Positions 16,150-25,471 of a stretch of 64,000 nucleotides of DNA are shown in pieces (the first letter of the stretch is position 1; each line of letters begins with the position of its first letter). A model generated the notes under the pieces. It was given only the letters and a program-made list of their open reading frames with translations, was not told the DNA's origin and did no database searches. Both the position numbers and the translations under genes were made by a program. This DNA is from GCA-2862585 sp965277895 (GTDB taxonomy: Bacteria > Bacteroidota > Bacteroidia > Flavobacteriales > UBA7312): NCBI GenBank assembly GCA_965277895.1, contig CBDIDR010000001.1, positions 1,612,001 through 1,676,000 of the forward strand. Direction: 5' to 3'.

Positions 16150-17661
16150 CTATTTGGTTTTTTTAATCTGTCCTGATTTAATTTTATTTAAATACTCTTT
16201 TAAATCAATTTTTACTTCACCTGATAAAATCAACAATCCTAAAATATTAGGAAATGCCATTGCTAAAATCATCATATCTGAGAAGTCTAAAACAGCACCT
16301 AGCTTTACTGAAGACCCAATGATTATAAAAATCAAAAATATAAGCTTGTAAACTAACTCTGATTTTTTCGATGAACCAAATAAGTATGTCCATGATTTTA
16401 ATCCGTAATAGGACCATGAAATCATAGTTGAAAAAGCAAATAAAAATATTGCAAATACTAAAACGTAAGGGAACCATGAGATAACACTTTCAAATGCTTG
16501 AGATGTTAATTGAGCTCCTTCTACTCCTTGTACTCCTGACATTCCAGTTACTATAATTACCAAAGCGGTCATTGTACAAATCACTACAGTGTCAATAAAT
16601 GGCTCTAATAGAGAAACTATTCCTTCACTTACGGGTTCATTAGTTTTTGTAGCAGAGTGTGCAATGGAAGCTGAACCTACACCTGCCTCATTCGAAAAGG
16701 CTGCTCTTCTAAATCCTTGAATGATAACTCCTATAAATCCTCCAAAGGCTGCACTTGGTGCAAAAGCTCCGTTTATAATCATTGATATAGCATTCCCTAT
16801 TTCTGAAAAATGAACGATTAATATAATTGAAGCTGCTAGAACATAAAGCACTGCCATAAAAGGAACAATCTTCTCAGTAACTTTAGCAATACTTTTAATT
16901 CCACCAATAATAACTGTACCTACTAAGATGGCTAGCATAAATCCAAACATTGGTCCATTGCCTGAAAGCATTGGAAATTGCCCTGATAGTTGAGCGTAGG
17001 CTTGATTTGCCTGAAACATATTTCCGCCTCCAAAAGAACCTCCTATGCATAGTATCGCAAATAAAACGGCTAATGCCTTTCCTAAATTTGAAAATCCATA
17101 TTTAGCTAAACCGTTTTTCAGATAGTACATTGGCCCTCCAGAAACTTCCCCTTCATCGTTGACCACTCTATATTTTACCCCTAAAGTACATTCTACAAAT
17201 TTTGACGACATTCCTAGCAAACCAGCTACAATCATCCAAAATGTAGCTCCAGGACCTCCAACAGTAATGGCTACTGCTACTCCCGCAATATTACCTAATC
17301 CGACCGTAGCTGAAAGTGCTGTCGCGAGGGCTTGAAAATGGGATACTTCACCCTCATCTTCTGGGTCATCATATCTCCCTCTAACTAAATCAATGGCGTG
17401 CTTGAATCCTCTAAAATTAATGAAGTTCATTTTTAAGGTGAAAAATAAGGCTCCAAATACCAACCAAACTACTACAATTGGAATTGAAACATCAAGGTCT
17501 ATTCCAAGTGCTGAGATTGGGTCCCAAAAAATTACTTTTCCAATTATCTCAACAATTGGCTCAAAGAAACTATTGATTTTATCTCCTAAATTTTGGGACT
17601 GCTTTGCTAATAACATATTTGAAAATAGTAGTGCCGACATTGTTATAAAAATTCTTCTCAT
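16150..17661 (-). CDS. Sodium:alanine/glycine symporter family (AGCS) transporter
   Basis: Inner-membrane symporter that couples amino-acid uptake (alanine or glycine) to Na+. 503 residues with about 11 predicted membrane helices. Family hallmarks: GLGNIAGVAVAITVGGPGA near residue 120, FRRAAFSNEAGVGSASIAH near 320 and the MISWSYYG stretch near 420. An N-terminal signal-like hydrophobic segment (ITMSALLFSNMLLA) precedes the core, common in Bacteroidota members. The 3-base gap to the upstream SDR gene places it in the long operon. Substrate is inferred from family. Confidence 0.9.
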   Translation of the reverse strand: MRRIFITMSALLFSNMLLAKQSQNLGDKINSFFEPIVEIIGKVIFWDPISALGIDLDVSIPIVVVWLVFGALFFTLKMNFINFRGFKHAIDLVRGRYDDPEDEGEVSHFQALATALSATVGLGNIAGVAVAITVGGPGATFWMIVAGLLGMSSKFVECTLGVKYRVVNDEGEVSGGPMYYLKNGLAKYGFSNLGKALAVLFAILCIGGSFGGGNMFQANQAYAQLSGQFPMLSGNGPMFGFMLAILVGTVIIGGIKSIAKVTEKIVPFMAVLYVLAASIILIVHFSEIGNAISMIINGAFAPSAAFGGFIGVIIQGFRRAAFSNEAGVGSASIAHSATKTNEPVSEGIVSLLEPFIDTVVICTMTALVIIVTGMSGVQGVEGAQLTSQAFESVISWFPYVLVFAIFLFAFSTMISWSYYGLKSWTYLFGSSKKSELVYKLIFLIFIIIGSSVKLGAVLDFSDMMILAMAFPNILGLLILSGEVKIDLKEYLNKIKSGQIKKTK

Positions 17662-17664
17662 AAT

Positions 17665-18561
17665 TTAGTTTAGTTGTTGTTCTAATAATTTTAAGCCTTC
17701 TTCAAAAGAGTGCGGCTCATAGCCTAATTCTTCGTTAGATTTTGTGAGTATGAAACCTGTTTTGGGTGGGCGTTTAGCTTTTTGATTTAGTGTTTCTGAC
17801 GATATTCTGTTAATGTTAGATTTATCGCAATTATAAAAGTCAGCCATTCGCTCAATCATTTCAAAAATACTCATAAAATCTTTTCCAGAGGCATTAAAAA
17901 TTCCTGTTGCTTGCTTTTCAATGGCTAACACACAAGCCTTTGCCAAATCCTCTGCCAATGTAGGAGAACGAAATTGGTCATCTATGATATTAAGTGGTTT
18001 GCCTTCTTTTAATGCTTTTCTACCCCATAGTACTATATTATTTCGCTGTAAATTTTCAGCTGTACCATACAGAATGATTGTTCGTAGTATTGTCCAATTT
18101 ATTGTTGAATCGTAAAGTAATTGTTCTGATTTTAATTTAGATAAACCGTAGTAACTCAATGGGTTTGGCTCATCTGTTTCAGAATACGGACCGTCTTCCC
18201 CATCAAAAATAAAGTCAGTTGAAATATGAATTAAATGTGCTTTATACTTTTCACATTCATCTCTTAAATAAGCAACTGCTGCGACGTTTACTTTATCACA
18301 AAGTTCCTTTTTCTCTTCACATCCGTCGACATCTGTCATTGCAGCAGTATTTATTACTACATCAGGATTAAAATTTTCAAAAGTATTGGATATTGAATTT
18401 CTGTCAGTGATATCAAGTGATTGATACAAAAATCCAGTAGTATCACTAATTATACAATCACCTATTGATGTTGCTAAAACTTCATGCTGATTTTTAAGAG
18501 TTTCTATTAGCTTTTGTCCCAACAGCCCGTTACTTCCTGTTATCAGAATTTTCTTCTGCAT
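17665..18561 (-). CDS. SDR-family sugar nucleotide reductase (dTDP-4-dehydrorhamnose reductase-like)
   Basis: 298 residues, extended short-chain dehydrogenase/reductase of the RmlD type. NAD(P)-binding glycine motif ITGSNGLLGQK at residues 6-16, DVVINTAAMTDVDGCE near 70, and catalytic Tyr/Lys in YYGLSKLKSEQ near 135. RmlD makes dTDP-L-rhamnose. No rmlA, rmlB or rmlC is present in the window, so this may be a stand-alone RmlD-like reductase. The start ATG overlaps the stop of the preceding PspC gene (TAATG). Confidence 0.8.
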   Translation of the reverse strand: MQKKILITGSNGLLGQKLIETLKNQHEVLATSIGDCIISDTTGFLYQSLDITDRNSISNTFENFNPDVVINTAAMTDVDGCEEKKELCDKVNVAAVAYLRDECEKYKAHLIHISTDFIFDGEDGPYSETDEPNPLSYYGLSKLKSEQLLYDSTINWTILRTIILYGTAENLQRNNIVLWGRKALKEGKPLNIIDDQFRSPTLAEDLAKACVLAIEKQATGIFNASGKDFMSIFEMIERMADFYNCDKSNINRISSETLNQKAKRPPKTGFILTKSNEELGYEPHSFEEGLKLLEQQLN

Positions 18562-18728
18562 TAATTACCTAATTTAGGTTTTATGAGGTATAAAATTAGA
18601 TAAACTATTATGGGCGAACCAAATCCTAGAATTGCAGCTACGATGAATATTATTCTAATTCCGCTTACATCCAAGTCAAATTTTTCTGATAGCCATGAGC
18701 AAACGCCTAATAATTTCTTTTCTATCAT
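18561..18728 (-). CDS. Tiny PspC-domain membrane protein
   Basis: A 55-residue frame, MIEKKLLGVCSWLSEKFDLD at the start, read directly from the minus strand. The pattern (K-LLGVCSWL, then VSGIRIIFIVAAILGFGSPIIVYLI) fits the minimal PspC fold: a short amphipathic start, a glycine-cysteine turn and one hydrophobic helix. PspC domains occur in envelope-stress membrane proteins. Its ATG overlaps the stop of the K+ channel gene (ATGA) and its stop overlaps the ATG of the next gene, so it is certainly within the operon. A related protein lies on the other side of the channel gene. Confidence 0.72.
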   Translation of the reverse strand: MIEKKLLGVCSWLSEKFDLDVSGIRIIFIVAAILGFGSPIIVYLILYLIKPKLGN

Positions 18729-19744
18729 GATATGTGTAATATTCTGTATAAATGATTAATTTGTTTAGTGCTTCCGAGTACAAATAACTTAGAGTTAGGT
18801 AATATTGGGGTATCGGCTTTAGGGTTTATTACGTATTTCCCTTCAGATGTTTTGTATCCAATTATATTACATCCTGTTTCGTACCTAGCGTTGATGTCTC
18901 TAATTGTTTTATTATGTAAATCTACTGGTAATTCCTCAAAAGAAATTTCATCTAGGTTAATCTCTGCATCACCTTCTAAAGCAATATTATCTAAGAATTC
19001 AACTACATCCGGAGTTGTTACCAAAGATGCCATATGGGCTCCGCCTATTTTATCTGGCATGATAACATTATTGGCTCCAGCTATTTTTAGTTTATTGTAC
19101 GATTCATCAAATGAAGCCCTACTTATAATTGTTAAATCTTTGTTTTTTTGTCGTGCCGAAAGAACAACATATAAATTATCTGCATCGGATGATAGACATG
19201 TAATTAATGCCTTTGCTCTTGAAATCCCTGCCTTTTCTAAGGTTTCGTCTAAAGTAGCATCTCCGTCTACAAATAAAATATTTTTTGAGTCTCTGATTTT
19301 TTCAATGCGTTCAGGCTTGTTATCGATAACTACAAACTCTTGTTCATGTGCAAATAATTTTTTTACAGCTTGTGAACCATTTCTACCATAGCCACAAACG
19401 ACAACATGATTTTCAATTTGCTTTACATCTTTTTTCACTTTGTAATCCTTAAAATACTTATTAAATTCTCCACTAACAATATAAGTGGTTAGTACAGATA
19501 CTGCATAAGCAAATGTACCAAAACTTGTGATTATTAAAAATGTAGTGAACAGTCTGCCTAAAGAACTTAATTCACGCACTTCTTGAAAGCCAACAGTTGA
19601 CAATGTAATGACTGTCATATAAATGGCTTCACTAATAGTATAGCCTTCAATATACATAAAGCCGAGTATCCCCACAGCGACGACAACAACTATAAAAAGT
19701 ATGGCTGAATAAATTTTTGAAAAAACGTAAATACCTAATTTCAT
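18725..19744 (-). CDS. Two-helix potassium channel with RCK/TrkA domains
   Basis: 339 residues. Two membrane helices (about 12-31 and 67-88) flank a pore loop ITLSTVGFQEV at residues 46-56. A cytoplasmic RCK module follows, with Rossmann motif VVVCGYGRNGSQA from residue 114 (TrkA-N) and a C-terminal TrkA-C domain from about 250. The architecture matches bacterial MthK/Kch-like channels regulated by ligands. The filter reads TVGFQE where classical channels have TVGYGD, so selectivity is not assured. Flanked on both sides by PspC-like genes with overlapping or 3-base gaps. Confidence 0.85.
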   Translation of the reverse strand: MKLGIYVFSKIYSAILFIVVVVAVGILGFMYIEGYTISEAIYMTVITLSTVGFQEVRELSSLGRLFTTFLIITSFGTFAYAVSVLTTYIVSGEFNKYFKDYKVKKDVKQIENHVVVCGYGRNGSQAVKKLFAHEQEFVVIDNKPERIEKIRDSKNILFVDGDATLDETLEKAGISRAKALITCLSSDADNLYVVLSARQKNKDLTIISRASFDESYNKLKIAGANNVIMPDKIGGAHMASLVTTPDVVEFLDNIALEGDAEINLDEISFEELPVDLHNKTIRDINARYETGCNIIGYKTSEGKYVINPKADTPILPNSKLFVLGSTKQINHLYRILHIS

Positions 19745-19747
19745 ATT

Positions 19748-19966
19748 TTAAAGGTCAAAAACACTTGGTCTTTTTCGGTACTTAAAATGGTTACTCACTC
19801 GAAGAACAAAAACCATAGTCAGATAGACTAATGGAATTCCAAAATTCACAAAAGAAAGGTAAATAAAAAAAAGTCTTATAAAAGAAGGTCTTAAACCTAA
19901 TTTGCTTGCCCACCATGCACTTACTCCAAAAAATTGTTTTTCAAAAAAATTATTGAGCTGATGCAT
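19748..19966 (-). CDS. Small PspC-like membrane protein
   Basis: 72 residues. The segment FFGVSAWWASKLGLRPSFIR followed by a hydrophobic helix (FFIYLSFVNFGIPLVYLTMVFVL) and a basic tail (KYRKRP) resembles a PspC domain. Its ATG overlaps the stop of the upstream DUF2851 frame (TAATG) and it ends 3 bases before the channel gene. No other domain is seen. It is a likely membrane partner of the channel or part of an envelope-stress response; this is inference from gene order. Confidence 0.65.
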   Translation of the reverse strand: MHQLNNFFEKQFFGVSAWWASKLGLRPSFIRLFFIYLSFVNFGIPLVYLTMVFVLRVSNHFKYRKRPSVFDL

Positions 19967-20691
19967 TATCCTTTGAGTAATTGGTTACCGATGTTGCAAT
20001 TTAAACATTTTTTACTTTCACAATATTTTCTTTTTAATTGTAAAAGGGCTTGAGACTGAGCAGCAGAGTTTGGTGTAATTCCAATGTTAGTGAACTGTCT
20101 TACTATTGAATTATTTTCAGCCTTGCATTCTTCAAGAAGTCGTATTGCCATATCTTGATAAGTTGATTCTGATTTTCGTCTCGAATAGGCAAACAACATT
20201 GGGCATATAGCATTAATAATTATGGAATTAATGAGTTCTCTACCAAATGATTTTTTTCGCTTTGCAGACTCTTTCTTAAAATGATAATGGGTCAACCAAT
20301 AATCGCTCACGCTAGATTCAAACAACTTGTGTATTTCACCTAAGGACTTAGCGTCTAACACTTTTGAAAAAAGATGAACATTTTGATGTAGAAGGACAGC
20401 TAGTTGAGCTATTCTAATTGTCGGAAATGAAGAGGGGCGTAAACGCATAAACATCCAGTCAGATTCTTTTAATTCCTTGAGTCCATATTTATGTTTAAAA
20501 AAAGAATATTCTTTTTTCAATGATGTACTGTAATAGTCTTTAACTCCAACTAAAAATCCTGCTACTCCAAATAGCATTGCCTCTATTTGAAATAAACTGT
20601 TTTTGTGTTTTTGTAAAATCGATAATGGCAAATGCTTAGAAAGTTCTAACATTGTTGTTGAGTTCACTCTTAACCCTTCAGTATAAAACAA
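19966..20691 (-). pseudogene. DUF2851 protein, C-terminal part (frame 2 of a split gene)
   Basis: Open frame of 241 residues that continues the DUF2851 family after a frame change. It contains family motifs LRPSSFPTIRIAQLAVLLHQ and the C-terminal cysteine cluster YCESKKCLNCNIGNQLL, a possible metal site. No good start exists: the first candidate is a TTG at 20691, and the first ATG is at 20652, inside conserved sequence. Reading backwards in this frame gives NNWEATFYNAL, which joins the upstream half if one A is added to the A6 run at 20720-20725. Best seen as the second half of one about 420-residue gene. Confidence 0.7.
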
Positions 20692-21233
20692 AGCGTTGTA
20701 AAAGGTAGCTTCCCAATTGTTTTTTCAATTTCAAATTCATTAATAAATTGATTTGTCTTTTCTTCAAGCCTCTCGATTAGTAGCCTTTCCAAAAATTGAT
20801 TGACTTGAAAGGTATCTATTTCACTTATGTATGGCTCGCAAAGAATCTTGCTTTTACTATTCATTAAGTTCTCATACCTGTCTAATAAATATCTATCAAC
20901 AATACCACACAGCTCTATGCATGGAATTTCATCTCCAGAAGATGTGTAAAATTCTTCATCTCTTTTCCAAACAACATGAAGGATTACCGAATTATATTTT
21001 TCATCATATTGATGCCTATGCTTGTTCCAGTCTGATGAATTAACATGTATTTCTACATCACCATTCCATACTAAATCTGCGATCCTTATTTGAGCTGATT
21101 TGAAATCTGGACCTGCATCAAAGTTATGAGTTCCTACTTTTAAAATTGATATTCTTTGTTGTTTAGTTGTTACTAATGAGGTAACATCAAAATGACAGAA
21201 TTGCCATATATAATGGAGAAGATTTTCGTTCAT
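20670..21233 (-). pseudogene. DUF2851 protein, N-terminal part (frame 1 of a split gene)
   Basis: 187-residue frame from the ATG at 21233 (MNENLLHYIWQFCHFDVTSL). It carries the N-terminal DUF2851 hallmarks VGTHNFDAGPDFKSAQIRI and WNGDVEIHVNSSDWNKHRH. After about residue 171 the frame leaves the family sequence and stops at 20670. The neighbouring half lies in another frame, with the junction at a run of six A. Family function is unknown. Either a real disruption, an assembly error in a homopolymer, or expression through slippage. Confidence 0.7.
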
Positions 21234-21248
21234 GGCTTGAAAAAACAG

Positions 21249-22199
21249 TTAGTCTAGCTTGAGCATAAAAGTATCTTTTGAAATAATCGAAAAAAGACCA
21301 TAGCCATCTTCTGAACCATCATCGTTGGTAAAACTATTATATACATTAACAGGCTCTGAACCGAATATAGCTCCACCACTTGTATTGTTTTGTAATCTTC
21401 TAGTTGTATGGTAGGTATAATAATCGAAATCTAAAGTTGATAAATTAACTTCTATAGAATCAATTTTTGATTCTGACTCTACACCAAATTCTAAATCCTC
21501 TTCGTAGTAGTAATTATCATAACTTAATTCAATACGCTTAGTTTGCCCATTAAATAACTGATCATTAAACATAACCTTTCGGCCATATTCTTCGTCAAAA
21601 CCATTTGACCCATTTGTTAGTGAAGGGTCAGATGATTCAAAATAAATTGGTGTGCTTATAACTTGAGGCTCACCATTTTCATTAAGATAGTGGGTATATG
21701 ATACTAATTTAAGTAGGTAAAAATTTTCCTCTAAAACATTATCATCAAACTCAAGTTCAATAAAGCTAGTAACGTTCCCGCTTGTACTTGTTGTTGTATG
21801 ATTTACCGACTCTATTTCTGTTACAGGTGGTGCATTCAAACTTTTTGAATTAAGTAATGGATAGTTAGGGTGATTTACTTGAATACTATATGATATATCA
21901 AGTTCTGCTCTCACATTACTTTTATAAAATCTTGAAGAGTCAATAAAAGTTAGCGTATCAATAGCTATTTGATTTTCAAATAATATTACTGTTGCGTCGG
22001 AATGAAACTCAAAATCTTCGTTGCTTAAAGGGTCTAGAGAGTGAGATACATATACTTTAAATTTATCATCGACTTTATTGGAAGAGTTCACAACTAATTT
22101 GGATTGATGTGGAGGAAGTTCCAAATCAATAACCGTTTGCATGTCTTCACAAGAACTTAAAAGCAAGACTAAAGAAATTAAGCTAGTTAAATATCTCAT
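21249..22199 (-). CDS. DUF4249-family outer-membrane lipoprotein
   Basis: 316 residues. Type II signal peptide MRYLTSLISLVLLLSSCEDM with lipobox LSSC (Cys at 16). The body is beta-rich with an N-terminal Ig-like section (VDDKFKVYVSHSLDPLSNED), typical of DUF4249. These lipoproteins are commonly encoded beside a TonB-dependent receptor and probably cap it at the cell surface. Here the gene follows the receptor by 3 bases. The substrate is unknown. Confidence 0.82.
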   Translation of the reverse strand: MRYLTSLISLVLLLSSCEDMQTVIDLELPPHQSKLVVNSSNKVDDKFKVYVSHSLDPLSNEDFEFHSDATVILFENQIAIDTLTFIDSSRFYKSNVRAELDISYSIQVNHPNYPLLNSKSLNAPPVTEIESVNHTTTSTSGNVTSFIELEFDDNVLEENFYLLKLVSYTHYLNENGEPQVISTPIYFESSDPSLTNGSNGFDEEYGRKVMFNDQLFNGQTKRIELSYDNYYYEEDLEFGVESESKIDSIEVNLSTLDFDYYTYHTTRRLQNNTSGGAIFGSEPVNVYNSFTNDDGSEDGYGLFSIISKDTFMLKLD

Positions 22200-22202
22200 G
22201 TT

Positions 22203-24644
22203 CTAAAATTTAAATTTATAAGTGATTGATGGAATTATAGGAAACAGACTTACCTGTTTTGCTACTCTATTATTTATCACTGTATTATTAAGTAAGCTAG
22301 GCTCATTATCAATTCTAATAAAAAATGGGTTTTTTCTATTATATACATTGTACGCCCCAATTGACCACGTTCGTTCTCCCCACTTTTTCTTTTTATTGAA
22401 ATTCAATCCCAAATCTAGTCGGTGATAAGAAGCCATTCTGTAATTATTTCTAGAGGGATAGTAGTCAACTTCGCTCACTTCTGAATATTCAATTCCATTA
22501 ACTGAGCCTCCCATGCCAATTTCTGGATACCTAGCGGTACTTAAAGTGATGTTATTTCCTGTGCCAAATACCCAAGTCGCACCTATATCAAAATTCTCGT
22601 TAAATTTATGTGACATAACTATTGATATATCATGACGTCTGTCATACTTATAAGGGTACCAATTACCAAAGTTTATATTATCAAATTTTCTTTCACTGAA
22701 GGCTAAAGTATAACCAACCCATCCGTTTGTTCTCCCTTTTTTCTTTTGAACAAACAACTCTACACCATAGGCTTTTCCCTTTCCAGCTGTTTCAACCTTT
22801 TCTTGCCAATCTTGAAAACCAATAATTTGAGACCCTGGTTTTAAAGTCATTAAATCTGACATGGTTTTGTAGTAGCCTTCTACACTTACTTCAAAAAGTC
22901 CATTTTTAAGCGTATGATTCAGCGACATTGCTACCTGTCTTGAACGCTGTGGTGGAACAGAATCTGTACTTGGCACCCATATATCTATTGGTAGACCAAC
23001 ACTTGTATTACTTAATAAATGAATGTGTTGTTGCATTTGAGCATAAGATGCTTTTACTGACCAATCTTTGCTAATTATATATCTAGATGATACTCTAGGT
23101 TGTAAATCAAAATACGACTTTCCTGCAGTATAAAAATTAGCAAAGTGTAACCCTAAGTTTACTTTTAATTGGTCATTAACTTTTATATCATCCTCGATGA
23201 AAATATAACTGTCGTGACTAAATAGCTCTCTTGAAAAATTAAAAGTGGTATCGGTTACAGAATAGCTTACATCTTGAAGAGAATCTCTGTTATAATTACT
23301 TTCAAAATAATCTATAGCACCTGGTGAAAAATGATGATAAGTATAATTTAATCCAAACTTCACATAATGATTAGGATTTGGCAGATAATCAAAATCTATT
23401 TTAGCACCTATGTCTTTTATTCCTGAATAGTAAGCAAATTGTAAAGAGTCGGTACTTAGTGTATTAAGATAAGATTGTTCAGAATAGTCAACTACATCCG
23501 TCTGGAATTTATATTTACTAAATGTTGCTGTTGTATTACTAAAAAGTTTGTTGCTAAAGAGATGATTCCATCTTAATGAAGACGTTAAATTACCCCATTC
23601 TAATCCGAAATCGCTTTTATACATATATTCCAAATCACTTTCTTGAGAGCTTAACTTTTCATCATCGGAACTGTATTTTTCAGAAAGGTAAAAACGATCT
23701 TTACCGGAGTAGGCACTCAAATACAATCTATCTTTTTCAGAAATCTTATGATTAAGCTTTGCGTTCAAGTCATAGAAAAAATATCCGGCAGGATTTCCAT
23801 CATTTGACGCTCTAATAAAGGGTTGAGCTAAAATATCAATATAGGTTCGTCTTCCTGAAACAATGAATGAGGTTTTATCTTTTACAATTGGTCCTTGGAG
23901 TGTAAGTTTTGAAGATATTATTCCAACACTTCCTTCCCCTTCTATTTTTTTCATGTTTCCTTCTTTCATGTCTATTTCTAGAACAGAGGATAAGCGTCCT
24001 CCAAAACGGGATGGAAACCCACCCTTAGTTAGGCGTACATTTTTAATTGCATCAGCATTAAATACTGAGAAGAAACCAAATAAGTGGGACGCATTATATA
24101 CTGGCACACCATCCAAAAGAATTAAGTTTTGATCTGGACCGCCACCTCTAACGTAAAATCCACTGGTCCCTTCTCCTCCAGATTGAACTCCAGGTAGTAA
24201 TTGAATGGCTTTTAAAACATCTACTTCTCCCAGTAGTGCTGGTATATTTTTAATTTGCTCTACTGGGACTTCTACTATACTTGATTGAGTTCGTTCAACA
24301 ACTGTTTCTTCTCCTACAATTGTAACTTCTTGAATATTAGTAGATGAAGAAGTTAATTCAATATTTAATCTTATATCCTTGTTAAGATTAATAGTTTTTG
24401 AAGTGAGCTCATAGCCAATATATGAGAAATCAATATTTACTTCTCCTTCTGGAAGGGTTAAACTAAAAAAACCATATGTATTTGAGGTTGTACCTTGAAA
24501 TTTTTCTTTCCAAATTACATTTACACCAATTAAACTTTCGCCAGTTTCTTTATCATTTACATAACCACTTATGGTGTATTTTTTTTGTGAGAACACATTT
24601 AAGCATAGCATGGTTAAGACTACTAAAAGAGAGTATCTTTTCAT
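22203..24644 (-). CDS. TonB-dependent receptor with carboxypeptidase-like N-domain
   Basis: 813 residues. Signal peptide (residues 1-19), carboxypeptidase regulatory-like beta-sandwich (KYTISGYVNDKETGESLIGV, about 22-105), plug domain with ALLGEVDVLKAIQLLPGVQ and GFYVRGGGPDQNLILLDGVP (about 125-230), then the outer-membrane barrel ending in FPIIPSITYKFKF with terminal aromatic Phe. It imports an unknown ligand using TonB energy. With the downstream DUF4249 lipoprotein it forms a receptor/lipoprotein pair, smaller than and distinct from SusC/SusD. It follows pyrF by 15 bases. Confidence 0.9.
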   Translation of the reverse strand: MKRYSLLVVLTMLCLNVFSQKKYTISGYVNDKETGESLIGVNVIWKEKFQGTTSNTYGFFSLTLPEGEVNIDFSYIGYELTSKTINLNKDIRLNIELTSSSTNIQEVTIVGEETVVERTQSSIVEVPVEQIKNIPALLGEVDVLKAIQLLPGVQSGGEGTSGFYVRGGGPDQNLILLDGVPVYNASHLFGFFSVFNADAIKNVRLTKGGFPSRFGGRLSSVLEIDMKEGNMKKIEGEGSVGIISSKLTLQGPIVKDKTSFIVSGRRTYIDILAQPFIRASNDGNPAGYFFYDLNAKLNHKISEKDRLYLSAYSGKDRFYLSEKYSSDDEKLSSQESDLEYMYKSDFGLEWGNLTSSLRWNHLFSNKLFSNTTATFSKYKFQTDVVDYSEQSYLNTLSTDSLQFAYYSGIKDIGAKIDFDYLPNPNHYVKFGLNYTYHHFSPGAIDYFESNYNRDSLQDVSYSVTDTTFNFSRELFSHDSYIFIEDDIKVNDQLKVNLGLHFANFYTAGKSYFDLQPRVSSRYIISKDWSVKASYAQMQQHIHLLSNTSVGLPIDIWVPSTDSVPPQRSRQVAMSLNHTLKNGLFEVSVEGYYKTMSDLMTLKPGSQIIGFQDWQEKVETAGKGKAYGVELFVQKKKGRTNGWVGYTLAFSERKFDNINFGNWYPYKYDRRHDISIVMSHKFNENFDIGATWVFGTGNNITLSTARYPEIGMGGSVNGIEYSEVSEVDYYPSRNNYRMASYHRLDLGLNFNKKKKWGERTWSIGAYNVYNRKNPFFIRIDNEPSLLNNTVINNRVAKQVSLFPIIPSITYKFKF

Positions 24645-24659
24645 TGTTTTATAGCGAGT

Positions 24660-25469
24660 TTATAATGACGAAGACAGCAAAGCCTTCATCTTTTGCTGCA
24701 AATCCAACGCTTGCTCTCTTGCCTTTATTGCAAAGTCTTTCGTTGAATCTGCATAAATAATCCCTCTTGAAGAATTTACGAGCAATCCACATTGATTATT
24801 CATTCCGTATTTGGCAACATCATTTAGGTTACCACCTTGAGCTCCTACACCTGGAACTAATAGAAAATGGTTCGGGACAATCTCCCTAATTTCTTTCAAA
24901 GATTCTGCTCTAGTAGCTCCTACCACAAACATAATGTTTTCACCATAACTTTTTGATGTTTTCAATACTTTCTGATAAAGCATTTCTCCATTTTCATCTT
25001 TAGTTATTTGAAAATCCATTCCTCCACTATTTGATGTTAAAGCTAGTATTATTGCCCATTTATCTTTAAATTCTAGAAATGGAGTAACCGAATCAGAACC
25101 CATGTATGGTGCAACAGTTACTGAATCAAAATTATAGGTTTCAAAAAATGTCTTAGCATACATCTTAGAGGTATTACCAATGTCCCCACGCTTAGCATCT
25201 GCTATCGTAAAAATATCATTAGGAATAAAGTCTATCGTTTTCTTAAGGCTTTTCCATCCCTTTTCACCCATACTTTCATAGAAGGCAATATTTGGTTTAT
25301 AGGCAACACATAAATCTGAAGTGGCATCAATAATTTGCTTATTGAATTCAAAAATAGGATCTTCTAAATCAAGTAAATGAGAAGGGATTTTTTGCAAATC
25401 AGTATCTAAGCCAATACATAAGAATGATTCTTTTGCTTTTATTTGCTCAAATAGGTCGTTTGCTGTCAT
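24660..25469 (-). CDS. pyrF: Orotidine 5'-phosphate decarboxylase (type 2)
   Basis: Last step of UMP synthesis: OMP to UMP plus CO2. 269 residues, the type 2 length. Catalytic array in IADAKRGDIGNTS near residue 90 and the phosphate-binding VPGVGAQGGNL near 210. Start ATG 25469, 2 bases after prfA. Confidence 0.94.
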   Translation of the reverse strand: MTANDLFEQIKAKESFLCIGLDTDLQKIPSHLLDLEDPIFEFNKQIIDATSDLCVAYKPNIAFYESMGEKGWKSLKKTIDFIPNDIFTIADAKRGDIGNTSKMYAKTFFETYNFDSVTVAPYMGSDSVTPFLEFKDKWAIILALTSNSGGMDFQITKDENGEMLYQKVLKTSKSYGENIMFVVGATRAESLKEIREIVPNHFLLVPGVGAQGGNLNDVAKYGMNNQCGLLVNSSRGIIYADSTKDFAIKAREQALDLQQKMKALLSSSL

Positions 25470-25471
25470 TT

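Noticed and set aside
20715..20730. Canonical -1 frameshift heptamer (A AAA AAC) in the DUF2851 gene
   Set aside because: The seven bases exist, but their phase relative to the zero frame is wrong for the X XXY YYZ rule. Simple slippage on AAA or transcript slippage remains possible, programmed shifting is not supported.
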